Part shown: positions 1 to 7,948 of the stretch, in pieces
Position numbering within the stretch: the stretch's first letter is position 1
How the letters are laid out: each line of letters starts with the position of its first letter
From: Faecalimonas sp.
GTDB taxonomy: Bacteria > Bacillota > Clostridia > Lachnospirales > Lachnospiraceae
Direction of reading: 5' to 3'
Assembly (NCBI GenBank): GCA_020024645.1
Contig: JAHHTN010000002.1
Span: forward strand, 1 to 64,000
Length of the DNA stretch: 64,000 bases
The notes under the pieces: generated by a model
Seen by the model: only the letters and a program-made list of their open reading frames with translations
The model's database searches: none
What the model was told of the DNA's origin: nothing
Translations under genes and position numbers: made by a program

Positions 1-114
1 ATATTAATCGGAGTAAATGGGGTATGGCTTTCAGTGCCGTTAGCAGAGTTTATGAGCATATTTTTGTCAGGGTATTTCTTTGTAAGAAAAAAAGAAAAAT
101 ATAATTATATATAG
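1..114 (+). CDS. MATE family efflux transporter, C-terminal fragment
   Basis: The reading frame is open from base 1 and ends at TAG 112-114, giving 37 residues. The piece GVNGVWLSVPLAEF followed by a hydrophobic stretch and a lysine-rich end (RKKEKYN) is the typical last transmembrane helix and cytoplasmic tail of Na+/H+-coupled multidrug exporters of the MATE family. Two full MATE paralogues at 54972-56321 and 57731-59080 have the same kind of ending. The start and most of the gene lie outside the window, so substrate cannot be guessed. Confidence 0.75.
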   Translation: MLIGVNGVWLSVPLAEFMSIFLSGYFFVRKKEKYNYI

Positions 115-128
115 CAAGAAAATATTTA

Positions 129-157
129 TTGACAAATGATAAAGAAACGTGTATCTG
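129..157 (+). promoter_or_regulatory. possible promoter for the Nat-type ABC operon
   Basis: A perfect -35 hexamer TTGACA (129-134) precedes the ABC operon. At a 17-nt spacing the -10 is only TATCTG, while the better TATAAA (158-163) would need a 23-nt spacer. Either the promoter is weak or an activator is needed. The ribosome binding site AGGAGG (185-190) sits 5 nt from the ATG. Confidence 0.35.
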
Positions 158-195
158 TATAAATATATCAATGCAAAAGAAAATAGGAGGCGCCT

Positions 196-969
196 ATGAT
201 TGAGATTAAAAATCTTACCAAAGTGTTTAAATTAAACAAAAAACAAATGAAGGAATCAAAGACAAAAAGTAATACAAAAGTTGCAGTAGATAATTTGAGT
301 TTAACTGCGAATAATGGAGAAATTTATGGTTTGCTAGGGCCAAATGGTGCTGGGAAAACAACAACACTTAGATGTATTGCGACAATTATAAGGGCAACTA
401 AAGGAGAAATATATGTAGCTGGACATGAAGTTCTAAGAGAAGCAGAGGCTGTTCGCAATAGTATTGGGTTTTTGACAAGTGATATTAAGTTAGATCCTCA
501 GTTTTCCCCAGATTATATGTTTGATTTTTTTGGAAGATTACATAATGTATCGAAGGATGTTTTGAAGGAGAGAAAAGAAGAGTTATTTACTTATTTTGGG
601 ATTAAAGATTTTGCGCATAAGCAGATTAAAGAATTGTCAACAGGAATGAAGCAAAAAGCGGCCATTGCTGTTAGCCTTGTACATGATCCAGAAATAGTTA
701 TTTTTGATGAACCGACGAATGGATTGGATATTGTTACAGCAAGGAGTGTTACGGATTATTTAAAAAAACTAAGAGATGAGGGAAAACTTGTTATTGTTTC
801 TACACATATTATGTCAGAAGCAGAGAAACTTTGTGATAGAATTGGAGTAATTATTGACGGAAAGAAAGTGGCAGAAGGAACACTTGTGGACCTGTTAGAG
901 GAAACGCATACAGATGATTTAGAAGATGCTTTCTTTGAATTATATAAGAGAAAAAAGGAGGAAGCATAA
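196..969 (+). CDS. ABC transporter ATP-binding protein, NatA-like
   Basis: This is the ATPase subunit of an ABC-2 type exporter (257 aa, normal length). Walker A GPNGAGKT is at residues 48-55, the signature LSTGMKQK at 147-154 and Walker B IVIFDEP at 167-173, with a switch histidine in STHIMSE. A lysine-rich insertion of about 13 residues (15-27) separates the first strand from the rest and is not usual in the family. It is followed directly by its permease (TAA then ATG, 0-nt gap). By family it resembles NatA of the Na+-extruding NatAB system of Bacillus, but drug or peptide export is equally possible. Confidence 0.88.
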   Translation: MIEIKNLTKVFKLNKKQMKESKTKSNTKVAVDNLSLTANNGEIYGLLGPNGAGKTTTLRCIATIIRATKGEIYVAGHEVLREAEAVRNSIGFLTSDIKLDPQFSPDYMFDFFGRLHNVSKDVLKERKEELFTYFGIKDFAHKQIKELSTGMKQKAAIAVSLVHDPEIVIFDEPTNGLDIVTARSVTDYLKKLRDEGKLVIVSTHIMSEAEKLCDRIGVIIDGKKVAEGTLVDLLEETHTDDLEDAFFELYKRKKEEA

Positions 970-2184
970 ATGAATGGAATGAAAGAAATTTTCAAAAAAG
1001 AAATTGTTCGTGTATTTAAAGATAAAAAAATGGTGTTTTCTGTATTTGTTCTTCCGATTGTTGCAATGCTTGGAGTTTTGTATTTAATGGGAAATGTTAT
1101 GAGTAATATGCACGATGATATTGAAGCACATCAATCCAAAGTATATATACAAAATGAACCAGCGGGATTCGAAACGTTTTGTAAGACGACAAAATTGGAT
1201 ATGCAAATAGAAGATGCAGACAAAACTACGGAGAAAGGCATTAAGCAGGAATTAAAAGATGGGAAAGCAGATTTGTATATGGTATTTCCAGAGAAATTTG
1301 AAGAACATATTCAAAATTATAAAGTTGGCGATAAAGTACCAGAAATAACTGTTTATCATAATCCATCAGAGGAGTATTCTCAAGCAGCATATAATAAAAT
1401 AGGTGTGCAGGCAATTGAGGCCTATAGACAGACACTGTTAAAGGTGAGAATTGGAGATATGAGTAGGATTTCTATTTTTACTGTAAATGCTGATACAGAA
1501 GAGACGATTATTCAGGATGATAATAAAGCAAGTGGAAAAGCGCTTGGAACAATGCTTCCTTATCTTTTAACACTTCTTTTATTTGCTGGAGCAATGTCAA
1601 TCGGAACAGATATGATTGCAGGGGAAAAAGAAAGAGGTACGATGGCTAGCCTTTTGGTTACCCCAATAAAAAGAAGTTCTATTATTTTTGGAAAAGTATT
1701 TGCGCTGATGGTAATTTCAGGAATCTCAGCAGTTGTTTCTGTTGTGGGCATGGTTGTAGGGATGCCAGTAATTCAAGAGCAGATGATGGGTGGAGTAGAG
1801 CAGGGAATGAGTATGAAATGGAGTGTGCAGCAAATCATTATGTTAGCTGTATTGATTATTGCATTATCATTCTTATATGCAACAATCATTGCCCTTGTAT
1901 CTGTATTTGCGAAAACAATTAAGGAAGCAAATTCATTTGTTATGCCGGTTTATATGATTGTTTTGGTGGTTGGATTACTAACAATGTATACAACAAAAGA
2001 ACCAACAACGTTTTCGTATTTTATTCCATTTTACAATAGTGCCATTGCATTACAGGGAATTTTAATGCAGGAAGTATCGATGGCACAGTATGTGATTACA
2101 CTTTTTATTACGTTGGGAGGAGGTATTCTTCTGACTGGTATAATAGCAAAAGCTTTTGAGAGTGAAAAAGTAATGTCATCATAA
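970..2184 (+). CDS. ABC-2 type permease, NatB-like
   Basis: Membrane partner of the preceding ATPase (404 aa). One transmembrane helix lies at about residues 18-40, followed by a long extracytoplasmic domain (about 45-195) and a block of five or so helices (195-400). This is the topology of NatB/YhaP-type ABC-2 permeases. The motif GEKERGTMASLLVTP at the end of the first helix of the block is typical for this family. RBS AAGGAGG at 956-962 lies inside the end of the ATPase gene, and start and stop abut, so translation is probably coupled. Family assignment is firm; the substrate is unknown. Confidence 0.87.
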   Translation: MNGMKEIFKKEIVRVFKDKKMVFSVFVLPIVAMLGVLYLMGNVMSNMHDDIEAHQSKVYIQNEPAGFETFCKTTKLDMQIEDADKTTEKGIKQELKDGKADLYMVFPEKFEEHIQNYKVGDKVPEITVYHNPSEEYSQAAYNKIGVQAIEAYRQTLLKVRIGDMSRISIFTVNADTEETIIQDDNKASGKALGTMLPYLLTLLLFAGAMSIGTDMIAGEKERGTMASLLVTPIKRSSIIFGKVFALMVISGISAVVSVVGMVVGMPVIQEQMMGGVEQGMSMKWSVQQIIMLAVLIIALSFLYATIIALVSVFAKTIKEANSFVMPVYMIVLVVGLLTMYTTKEPTTFSYFIPFYNSAIALQGILMQEVSMAQYVITLFITLGGGILLTGIIAKAFESEKVMSS

Positions 2185-2208
2185 GAAGTAAAGAAAGTCG
2201 CATATACT
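2179..2208 (+). promoter_or_regulatory. sigma-E-like promoter for the YlmC/YmxH gene
   Basis: TCATAAG (2179-2185), a 15-nt spacer and CATATACT (2201-2208) resemble the mother-cell sigma-E consensus (kmATATT, 14-15 nt, CATACAnT) with 5/7 and 6/8 matches. Initiation would be near 2215. That transcript would start after the left arm of the hairpin at 2194-2251 but keep the RBS at 2225-2231. Sporulation control suits the YlmC/YmxH family. The assignment rests on motif similarity only. Confidence 0.45.
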
Positions 2209-2251
2209 ACTACTGATAACGGCAGGAGAGGATGGTAGTATATGCGACTTT
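2194..2251 (+). promoter_or_regulatory. 17-bp perfect inverted repeat masking a start codon
   Basis: The arms 2194-2210 and 2235-2251 are perfect reverse complements (17 bp) with a 24-nt loop that holds the purine-rich RBS (AGGAGAGG). The right arm contains the ATG (2242-2244) and first codons of the YlmC/YmxH gene, so in an RNA carrying both arms the start codon is paired. No U-run follows, so it is not a normal terminator. It may silence translation of read-through RNA from the ABC operon, or could be a dyad operator. Confidence 0.75.
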
Positions 2252-2502
2252 GTGAATTGAGGGAAAAGGAAGTAATCAATTCTTGTAATTGTAAAAGGCT
2301 TGGTTGTGTGGTGGATTTAGAAGTAAATCTCTGTACTGGGAATATAGAGGCGATTATTATACCTGGACCGGGGAGAATATGTGGGTTTCTTGGAAGTGAT
2401 ACAGAATATATTATTCCTGTTGAATGTATAAAAAAAATAGGAGAAGATATTATTTTGGTGGAAATAAAGGAAGAAAAATTCTTGAAAAATTGTAAATATT
2501 GA
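2242..2502 (+). CDS. YlmC/YmxH family sporulation protein (PRC-barrel)
   Basis: An 86-residue protein beginning MRLCELREKEVINSC, the conserved start of the YlmC/YmxH family, with the usual CKRLGCVVDLE and the G/I-rich barrel segment (about 10-80). These small PRC-barrel proteins are widespread in spore-forming Firmicutes and are described as sporulation-associated; the molecular role is not established. It sits between the ABC operon and nrdR. A strong hairpin overlaps the start codon, and a sigma-E-like promoter lies just upstream. The ATG is supported by the conserved N terminus. Confidence 0.85.
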   Translation: MRLCELREKEVINSCNCKRLGCVVDLEVNLCTGNIEAIIIPGPGRICGFLGSDTEYIIPVECIKKIGEDIILVEIKEEKFLKNCKY

Positions 2503-2557
2503 CAAGTTTTAAGTGAACTTATATACTAAAGAAAATAAGTGAAAAGAGGGAACAAAC

Positions 2558-3010
2558 ATGAAATGCCCATATTGCAATTATGCAGATACAAGAGTAATTG
2601 ATTCAAGACCTGCGGAAGACGGGACTTCGATTCGTAGAAGGCGTTCTTGTGATGAATGTGGAAAGCGTTTTACCACATATGAGAAAGTTGAAACGATTCC
2701 GCTTATCATAATTAAGAAAGATAACAATAGAGAACAGTATAACCGTTCGAAAATAGAAGCGGGAGTTCTTCGAGCTTGCTATAAACGTCCGGTATCAGCA
2801 GAAGAAATACAAAGGACAATAGATGCTGTTGAAACAGAGATTTTTAAGAGAGAAGAGAAAGAAATTCCGAGTAATATCATAGGGGAAATTGTTATGGAGA
2901 AATTGAAAGATTTGGATGCAGTTGCTTATGTAAGGTTTGCCTCAGTATATCGTGAATTTAAGGACGTGAATACGTTTATGGCTGAGTTAAAGAAGATATT
3001 AGATAAATAA
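2558..3010 (+). CDS. nrdR: transcriptional repressor NrdR
   Basis: Repressor of ribonucleotide reductase genes that senses ATP/dATP. The zinc ribbon uses C3, C6, C31 and C34, followed by an RRRR-type basic segment and the ATP-cone domain (about 47-137). Length (150 aa) is the family norm. The RBS AAAAGAGGG lies 7 nt before the ATG. It stands alone and ends in a strong bidirectional terminator shared with coaBC. No NrdR box was looked for outside the window, so the target genes are unknown here. Confidence 0.97.
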   Translation: MKCPYCNYADTRVIDSRPAEDGTSIRRRRSCDECGKRFTTYEKVETIPLIIIKKDNNREQYNRSKIEAGVLRACYKRPVSAEEIQRTIDAVETEIFKREEKEIPSNIIGEIVMEKLKDLDAVAYVRFASVYREFKDVNTFMAELKKILDK

Positions 3011-3014
3011 TAAC

Positions 3015-3045
3015 AAAGAAGCGGGATTGATTTTCCCGCTTCTTT
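3015..3045. terminator. bidirectional terminator, nrdR / coaBC
   Basis: An 11-bp perfect stem (3015-3025 with 3035-3045) closes a 9-nt loop, with AAAGAAGC on one side and GCTTCTTT on the other, giving U-runs on both strands. It lies between the convergent nrdR and coaBC genes. Confidence 0.9.
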
Positions 3046-3050
3046 ATATT

Positions 3051-4244
3051 CTATAGCATTTTTTTAAGGATGGTATTCACAATGGCATTTGCCACATCAT
3101 CTTTTGACATAACATCAAGAGAAAGGAGAGTTTCTTTTGTAATGAGAGTGACGATATTGGTATCTGTGCCAAAACCAGCACCACTTTGTTTTAAATTATT
3201 TGCTACGATCATATCTATATTTTTCTTATCTAGTTTTTTTCTAGAGTTTTCTAACATATTCTCGGTTTCCATTGAAAATCCACAAATAAATTGGTGTTCT
3301 TTTTTATTTTGTCCTAAGTATTGAAGAATATCATCTGTTCTTTCTAATGGAATAGAAAATGTATCATCCGATTTTTTGATTTTTTCTTCGGAGATAGTTG
3401 TTGGACGATAATCTGCCACAGCTGCTGATTTAATGATAATATCTTGTTCTTTTGCATGATTACATACAGCATCAAACATTTCTTTAGCAGATATAACAGG
3501 AATAACATGGACAAAAGGAGGGGGAGTGATATTAGTCGGACCTGTAATCAAGGTAACATCTGCACCACGAAGCATACAATTTCTTGCTAGAGCATATCCC
3601 ATTTTTCCAGTAGAATGGTTGGTAATATAACGAACGGGGTCTATAGCTTCTTGGGTTGGTCCGGCAGTAACAAGGACACGTTTTCCAATCATATCTTTTT
3701 CAAAAGCAATTTCTTTTAGAATGTATTGTAGTAATGTTTCTGGAGAAGGCATTTTTCCTTTCCCTATATCTTCACAAGCAAGAAATCCAGTATCTGCTTC
3801 AATAATTTCAAATCCGTAATGTTTCAATTTTTTCAAATTATCTTGTACGATAGGATTACAATACATATTTGTATTCATTGCAGGGGAAACGATTTTTTTA
3901 CATGTACATGCAAGTACAGTTGTTGTCAACATATCGTCCGCAATTCCATTTGCCATTTTTCCAATTACATTGGCGGTTGCAGGAGCGATAAGAACGACGT
4001 CTGCTCGTTTTGCAATGGAAATATGTTCGACTTTATGTTGAAAATTTCGATCGAATGTATCAATAAGACATTTATTTTTTGTCAGTGTTTCAAAAGCGAT
4101 AGGGTGAATAAAATTAGTTGCATTTTCTGTCATGATTACTTGAACATCACAATGCAATTTTACAAGCATACTTGCTAAATTGGCAATTTTATAGGCTGCA
4201 ATTCCACCTGTTACGCCAAGAACAACAGTTTTTCCTTTTAACAT
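3051..4244 (-). CDS. coaBC: bifunctional phosphopantothenoylcysteine decarboxylase / phosphopantothenate-cysteine ligase
   Basis: Makes 4'-phosphopantetheine from 4'-phosphopantothenate, cysteine and CTP in two steps of CoA synthesis. The N-terminal CoaC flavoprotein domain (1 to about 180) carries the HISIAK histidine (H74) and the PAMNTNM motif (121-127). The CoaB domain starts near 186 with the motif VLVTAGPTQE and has the ADYRP segment. At 397 aa it is full length. RBS GGAGG precedes the ATG. It is divergent from an ECF S component and coaX, which form the rest of a pantothenate-to-CoA locus. Confidence 0.96.
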   Translation of the reverse strand: MLKGKTVVLGVTGGIAAYKIANLASMLVKLHCDVQVIMTENATNFIHPIAFETLTKNKCLIDTFDRNFQHKVEHISIAKRADVVLIAPATANVIGKMANGIADDMLTTTVLACTCKKIVSPAMNTNMYCNPIVQDNLKKLKHYGFEIIEADTGFLACEDIGKGKMPSPETLLQYILKEIAFEKDMIGKRVLVTAGPTQEAIDPVRYITNHSTGKMGYALARNCMLRGADVTLITGPTNITPPPFVHVIPVISAKEMFDAVCNHAKEQDIIIKSAAVADYRPTTISEEKIKKSDDTFSIPLERTDDILQYLGQNKKEHQFICGFSMETENMLENSRKKLDKKNIDMIVANNLKQSGAGFGTDTNIVTLITKETLLSLDVMSKDDVANAIVNTILKKML

Positions 4245-4333
4245 AATTTACCTCCGTAGTATTTTCTATGTACGATTGTAGCATAATTTTGAAATGAAAG
4301 CCAACGCTTTAAGGTGGAATAATAAAACAAATA

Positions 4334-4362
4334 TTGCGATAAAAGATTTGTCATGCTATAAT
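4334..4362 (+). promoter_or_regulatory. promoter for the ECF S component-coaX operon
   Basis: -35 TTGCGA (4334-4339), a 17-nt spacer and a perfect -10 TATAAT (4357-4362) with the TGC extension at 4354-4356. The 5' leader would be about 45 nt and no riboswitch-like fold stands out in it. Confidence 0.75.
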
Positions 4363-4415
4363 TACGCGGTATTGTATTGTATCTCGCAATGAGAATAATA
4401 ACAAGGAGGAGAAAA

Positions 4416-5075
4416 ATGAATAACACAGCAATTGGCAATAAGCCACACACACAAGTAAAGGGAATGGTTCAGGTTGCACTTTTCGCGGCACTGATTATTA
4501 TTATGGCCTTTACACCATTTCTAGGATATATCCCGCTTGGATTTACAAGAGCGACGATTATTCACATACCCGTCATTATAGGTGCTTTAATACTAGGACC
4601 TCGAAAAGGAGCAATTTTAGGATTTATATTTGGATTGACGAGTTTAATTAATAATACAATGAATCCAACAGTTACTTCTTTTGTATTCTCACCATTTTAT
4701 TCATTGGGAGAAATTCATGGAGGAATTGGAAGCATTATTATCTGTTTTTTACCAAGAATATTAGCAGGAGTTGTTCCATATTATGTATATCAATTTATGA
4801 TGAAAATCACAAAAAACTGGAAATCGTCTATGATTTTTTCGTTAGGAATTTCAGGGATTATAGGATCACTAACAAATACATTATTAGTTATGAATTTGAT
4901 TTTTATTTTCTTTAGAAACGCATATGCAATGGCAAATAATGTAGCATCAGATGCAGTATATGGATTTATTCTTTCTATTATTGGAATTAACGGAGTGCCA
5001 GAAGCAATTGTGGCAGGGATTATAGTTACTTTTGTTGGAAGGGTACTGTTAAAGTCAAAAAGTGTGGTAGGTTAA
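4416..5075 (+). CDS. ECF transporter S component, probably pantothenate-type
   Basis: A hydrophobic protein of 219 aa with about six membrane helices, typical of substrate-binding S components of energy-coupling-factor importers. The start is set at ATG 4416, which follows AAGGAGGAG at 4403-4411; an in-frame TTG further up (4377) has no RBS and overlaps the promoter -10 region. It is 10 nt upstream of coaX and divergent from coaBC, which suggests pantothenate uptake (PanT-like). That is an inference from context. The shared energizing module (EcfA/A'/T) is not in the window. Confidence 0.85.
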   Translation: MNNTAIGNKPHTQVKGMVQVALFAALIIIMAFTPFLGYIPLGFTRATIIHIPVIIGALILGPRKGAILGFIFGLTSLINNTMNPTVTSFVFSPFYSLGEIHGGIGSIIICFLPRILAGVVPYYVYQFMMKITKNWKSSMIFSLGISGIIGSLTNTLLVMNLIFIFFRNAYAMANNVASDAVYGFILSIIGINGVPEAIVAGIIVTFVGRVLLKSKSVVG

Positions 5076-5085
5076 GGAGAATAAC

Positions 5086-5850
5086 ATGATTTTAGCAATA
5101 GATATCGGAAATACAAATATTGTAATAGGTTGTTGCGATGAAAATAAAATTTATTTTGTAGAACGCTTATCAACGAATAGTACAAAAACAGAACTAGAGT
5201 ATGCAATTAGTTTTAAAAATGTATTAGAATTATATAAGATTGATCCAAAAGATATTGATGGAGGAATTATATCTTCTGTTGTTCCGCCGATAACGAATAT
5301 TGTTCGTGAATCGGCAGAAAAAGTATTGGGGAAATCGGTAAAAATTGTAGGACCAGGAGTGAAAACAGGATTAAATATTTTGATGGACAATCCAGCACAA
5401 GTTGGAAGTGATAGAATTGTAAATGCTGTAGCGGCTATCAATGAATATGCAACTCCTCTTATTATTATTGATATGGGAACAGCAACAACATTTTGCGTTG
5501 TGGATAAAAAGAAAAATTATATTGGTGGTATGATTCTTCCAGGAGTAGGCATTTCTGTGGACGCATTGACAGCAAGAACATCACAATTGTCAAGAATTAG
5601 TATTGAATCACCGAAAAAACTTATTGGGAAAAATACAATTGATTGTATGAAAAGTGGAATTATTAATGGAAATGCAGCTTGTATTGATGGTATGATTACA
5701 AGGATTAATCGGGAACTTGGTCAGGAAACTACTGTTATTGCAACAGGAGGATTATCAAAAAAAATTGTTCCGTATTGTGAACAAGAAATTCGTATAGATG
5801 ATGAACTTTTACTAAAGGGACTTCGATTAATATATGAAAAAAATAAGTAG
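5086..5850 (+). CDS. coaX: type III pantothenate kinase
   Basis: Phosphorylates pantothenate, the first step of CoA synthesis. The ASKHA-fold phosphate-binding motif AIDIGNTN is at residues 4-11, GSDRIVNA occurs near 107-114 and DMGTATTF near 128-135. Length 254 aa is normal. Type III kinases are K+-dependent and not feedback-inhibited by CoA. RBS AAGGAG precedes the ATG. It is placed between the presumed pantothenate importer and truA, and completes uptake-kinase-CoaBC as a local set. Confidence 0.96.
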   Translation: MILAIDIGNTNIVIGCCDENKIYFVERLSTNSTKTELEYAISFKNVLELYKIDPKDIDGGIISSVVPPITNIVRESAEKVLGKSVKIVGPGVKTGLNILMDNPAQVGSDRIVNAVAAINEYATPLIIIDMGTATTFCVVDKKKNYIGGMILPGVGISVDALTARTSQLSRISIESPKKLIGKNTIDCMKSGIINGNAACIDGMITRINRELGQETTVIATGGLSKKIVPYCEQEIRIDDELLLKGLRLIYEKNK

Positions 5851-5859
5851 TGGTATAGT

Positions 5860-6597
5860 ATGAGAAATTATAAAATGATAATTGCTTATGATGGAACGAA
5901 ATATCAAGGCTGGCAAAGACAGTCTAGCACGTCTATGACTATTCAGGGGATATTGGAAAATACAATTAGTGAAATAGTAGGATATTTTGTGGAAATAGAT
6001 GGTTCTGGACGAACTGATGGAGGAGTTCATGCGATTGGTCAGGTTGCTAACGTAAAATTAGCAGGGAAGGTAGAAGAAAGTAAATTTCAAGAACAGTTGA
6101 ATAAAAAACTACCTGAGGATATTCGGATTCGTCAAGTAGAACTTGTCCCGAATCGTTTTCACAGCAGGTTGAGTGCTATTGCGAAAATATATGAATATGT
6201 TGTGGATACACGGGAAAAGCCAGATGTATTTACAAGAAAATATTGTTATCATTATGCGAAAACGCTAGATGTGCAACATATGCAGGAAGCTGCAAAAAAA
6301 TTAGTAGGCAAACACGATTTTTCAGCATTTACAGATAAAAAAGATGAGAAATCAGCCGTGAGAGTACTGTACAATATAAAAATAGAAAAACATGGTTATA
6401 AGATATATTTTCGCTTTTATGGAAATGGGTTTATGTATCATGAAGTTAGAATTCTTGTGGGGACATTGTTAGAAGTAGGAACAGGTGAACGTATTACAGA
6501 AAGCGTATTGAAAGCGTTAGAATCGAAAAACCGGATTGATGCAGGTTTTTTAGCACCTGCACTTGGACTTGTATTGAAACAAGTAGAATATAAATAG
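5860..6597 (+). CDS. truA: tRNA pseudouridine(38-40) synthase TruA
   Basis: Isomerises uridines 38-40 in the anticodon arm of tRNAs. The catalytic aspartate is D53 in GRTDGGVHA; YQGWQRQ near residue 15 and the C-terminal RFYGNGFMYHEVR segment are family landmarks. Length 245 aa is standard. The ATG lies 9 nt after the coaX stop with no clear RBS, so translation is probably coupled to coaX. An operon with coaX, exonuclease III and the isochorismatase-like gene is likely because gaps are 9-17 nt. Confidence 0.96.
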   Translation: MRNYKMIIAYDGTKYQGWQRQSSTSMTIQGILENTISEIVGYFVEIDGSGRTDGGVHAIGQVANVKLAGKVEESKFQEQLNKKLPEDIRIRQVELVPNRFHSRLSAIAKIYEYVVDTREKPDVFTRKYCYHYAKTLDVQHMQEAAKKLVGKHDFSAFTDKKDEKSAVRVLYNIKIEKHGYKIYFRFYGNGFMYHEVRILVGTLLEVGTGERITESVLKALESKNRIDAGFLAPALGLVLKQVEYK

Positions 6598-6614
6598 TTA
6601 AAGGGGGAGAAAGA

Positions 6615-7367
6615 ATGAAATTAATTTCATGGAATGTAAATGGAATACGTGCTTGCGTTCAAAAAGGATTTTTAGATTTTTTTCATGAAGTAGATGCAGA
6701 TATATTTTGTATACAGGAAAGTAAAATGCAAGAAGGTCAACTTCAGTTAGAATTGGAGGAATATCATCAATATTGGAATTATGCAGAAAAGAAAGGATAT
6801 TCTGGCACTGCTATTTTTACAAAGCAAGAACCCATTTCTGTTTCATATGGAATGGGGATAGATGAGCATGATAAGGAAGGAAGAGTAATTACACTAGAGT
6901 TTTCAGAATTTTATCTAATTACAGTATATACGCCAAATTCTCAAAGTGAGTTAGCAAGATTAGATTATCGAATGAAATGGGAAACAGATTTTCTTTTATA
7001 TTTAAAAAAATTAGAAGAAAAGAAACCAATTATTTTCTGCGGAGATCTAAACGTAGCACATAAAGAAATAGACTTGAAAAATCCAAAAACAAATCGAAAA
7101 AATGCAGGATTTACGGATGAAGAAAGAAATAAATTTGAAGAACTTCTAAATGCAGGTTTTATTGATACATTTAGATATTTTTATCCGGAAAAAGAGGAAG
7201 CGTATTCTTGGTGGTCATATCGTTTTAAGGCAAGAGAAAAGAATGCAGGTTGGAGAATAGATTATTTTTGTGTATCGGAATCTTTAAGGGAAAAATTAGA
7301 AGATGCAAAAATTTTAACAAATATATTTGGCTCAGATCATTGTCCAGTAGAGTTGGATTTAAAATAG
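6615..7367 (+). CDS. xth: exodeoxyribonuclease III (AP endonuclease)
   Basis: Mg2+-dependent base-excision-repair nuclease that cuts at abasic sites and digests 3' ends. It starts MKLISWNVNGIR (N7), has the metal-binding glutamate in CIQESK (E35), GDLNVAH near 142 and the terminal SDHCPVEL. It is 250 aa, as expected for the ExoA/Xth family. RBS AAGGGGG lies 7 nt before the ATG. It sits in the truA operon with no regulatory site of its own visible. Confidence 0.95.
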   Translation: MKLISWNVNGIRACVQKGFLDFFHEVDADIFCIQESKMQEGQLQLELEEYHQYWNYAEKKGYSGTAIFTKQEPISVSYGMGIDEHDKEGRVITLEFSEFYLITVYTPNSQSELARLDYRMKWETDFLLYLKKLEEKKPIIFCGDLNVAHKEIDLKNPKTNRKNAGFTDEERNKFEELLNAGFIDTFRYFYPEKEEAYSWWSYRFKAREKNAGWRIDYFCVSESLREKLEDAKILTNIFGSDHCPVELDLK

Positions 7368-7377
7368 GAGGCACGAT

Positions 7378-7908
7378 ATGAGAATAAGAGCAGAAGATGC
7401 CATCGCGATTGTCATTGATTATCAGGAAAGATTGATGCCGGTTATGTATGAGAAAGAAAAATTGCTGAAAAATACAGCTATTTTGCTTTCAGGATTGCAG
7501 GAACTACAGATTCCGATTGTTGTTACGCAGCAGTATACAAAGGGACTCGGGCAGACAGTAGAAGAAATTGGAAATGTTCTAGGACAATTCAACTATTTGG
7601 AAAAAGTTGCGTTTAGCGCTTTTGAAGAAATTAAACAAGTAATCGAGGGGAAAAAATATGTTATTGTGTGTGGGATTGAGGCACACATCTGTGTATTGCA
7701 GACGTTACTTGATTTAAGAGAAAATGGATATATCCCTGTATTAGTTGAAGATTGTATTTCTTCACGAACATTGCATAATAAACAGATTGCTTTGGAAAGA
7801 GTAAAGCAGGAAGAAGTTATTTTAACAACATATGAGTCTGTATTGTTTGAATTAATGAAAACTGCAGGAACAGATACATTTAAGAAAATACAAAAATTGA
7901 TAAAATAA
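7378..7908 (+). CDS. isochorismatase family cysteine hydrolase
   Basis: A 176-aa alpha/beta hydrolase with the family's catalytic triad visible as D14 (IVIDYQE), K76 (EKVAFS) and C105 (GIEAHICV). Relatives include nicotinamidases and YcaC-like hydrolases; nothing here identifies the substrate. RBS AGGAGG precedes the ATG and the gene is 10 nt after exonuclease III. Its stop codon lies inside the left arm of the terminator that ends the operon. Confidence 0.9.
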   Translation: MRIRAEDAIAIVIDYQERLMPVMYEKEKLLKNTAILLSGLQELQIPIVVTQQYTKGLGQTVEEIGNVLGQFNYLEKVAFSAFEEIKQVIEGKKYVIVCGIEAHICVLQTLLDLRENGYIPVLVEDCISSRTLHNKQIALERVKQEEVILTTYESVLFELMKTAGTDTFKKIQKLIK

Positions 7909-7939
7909 GGTGTGAACAACTTTGCTCTCACCTTATTTT
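7902..7939. terminator. bidirectional terminator
   Basis: Perfect 11-bp arms AAAATAAGGTG (7902-7912) and CACCTTATTTT (7929-7939) with a 16-nt loop. It serves the isochorismatase-like gene on the plus strand and the SDR gene on the minus strand, and overlaps the stop codon of the former. Confidence 0.88.
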
Positions 7940-7948
7940 ATTCGTTTA

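Noticed and set aside
188..195. AGGCGCCT palindrome overlapping the RBS of the ABC operon
   Set aside because: An 8-bp palindrome is common by chance and is explained by the RBS next to a GC-rich spacer.
3819..4178. 119-codon plus-strand open frame within coaBC
   Set aside because: Antisense shadow of a conserved gene; composition rich in C, H and F and no RBS.
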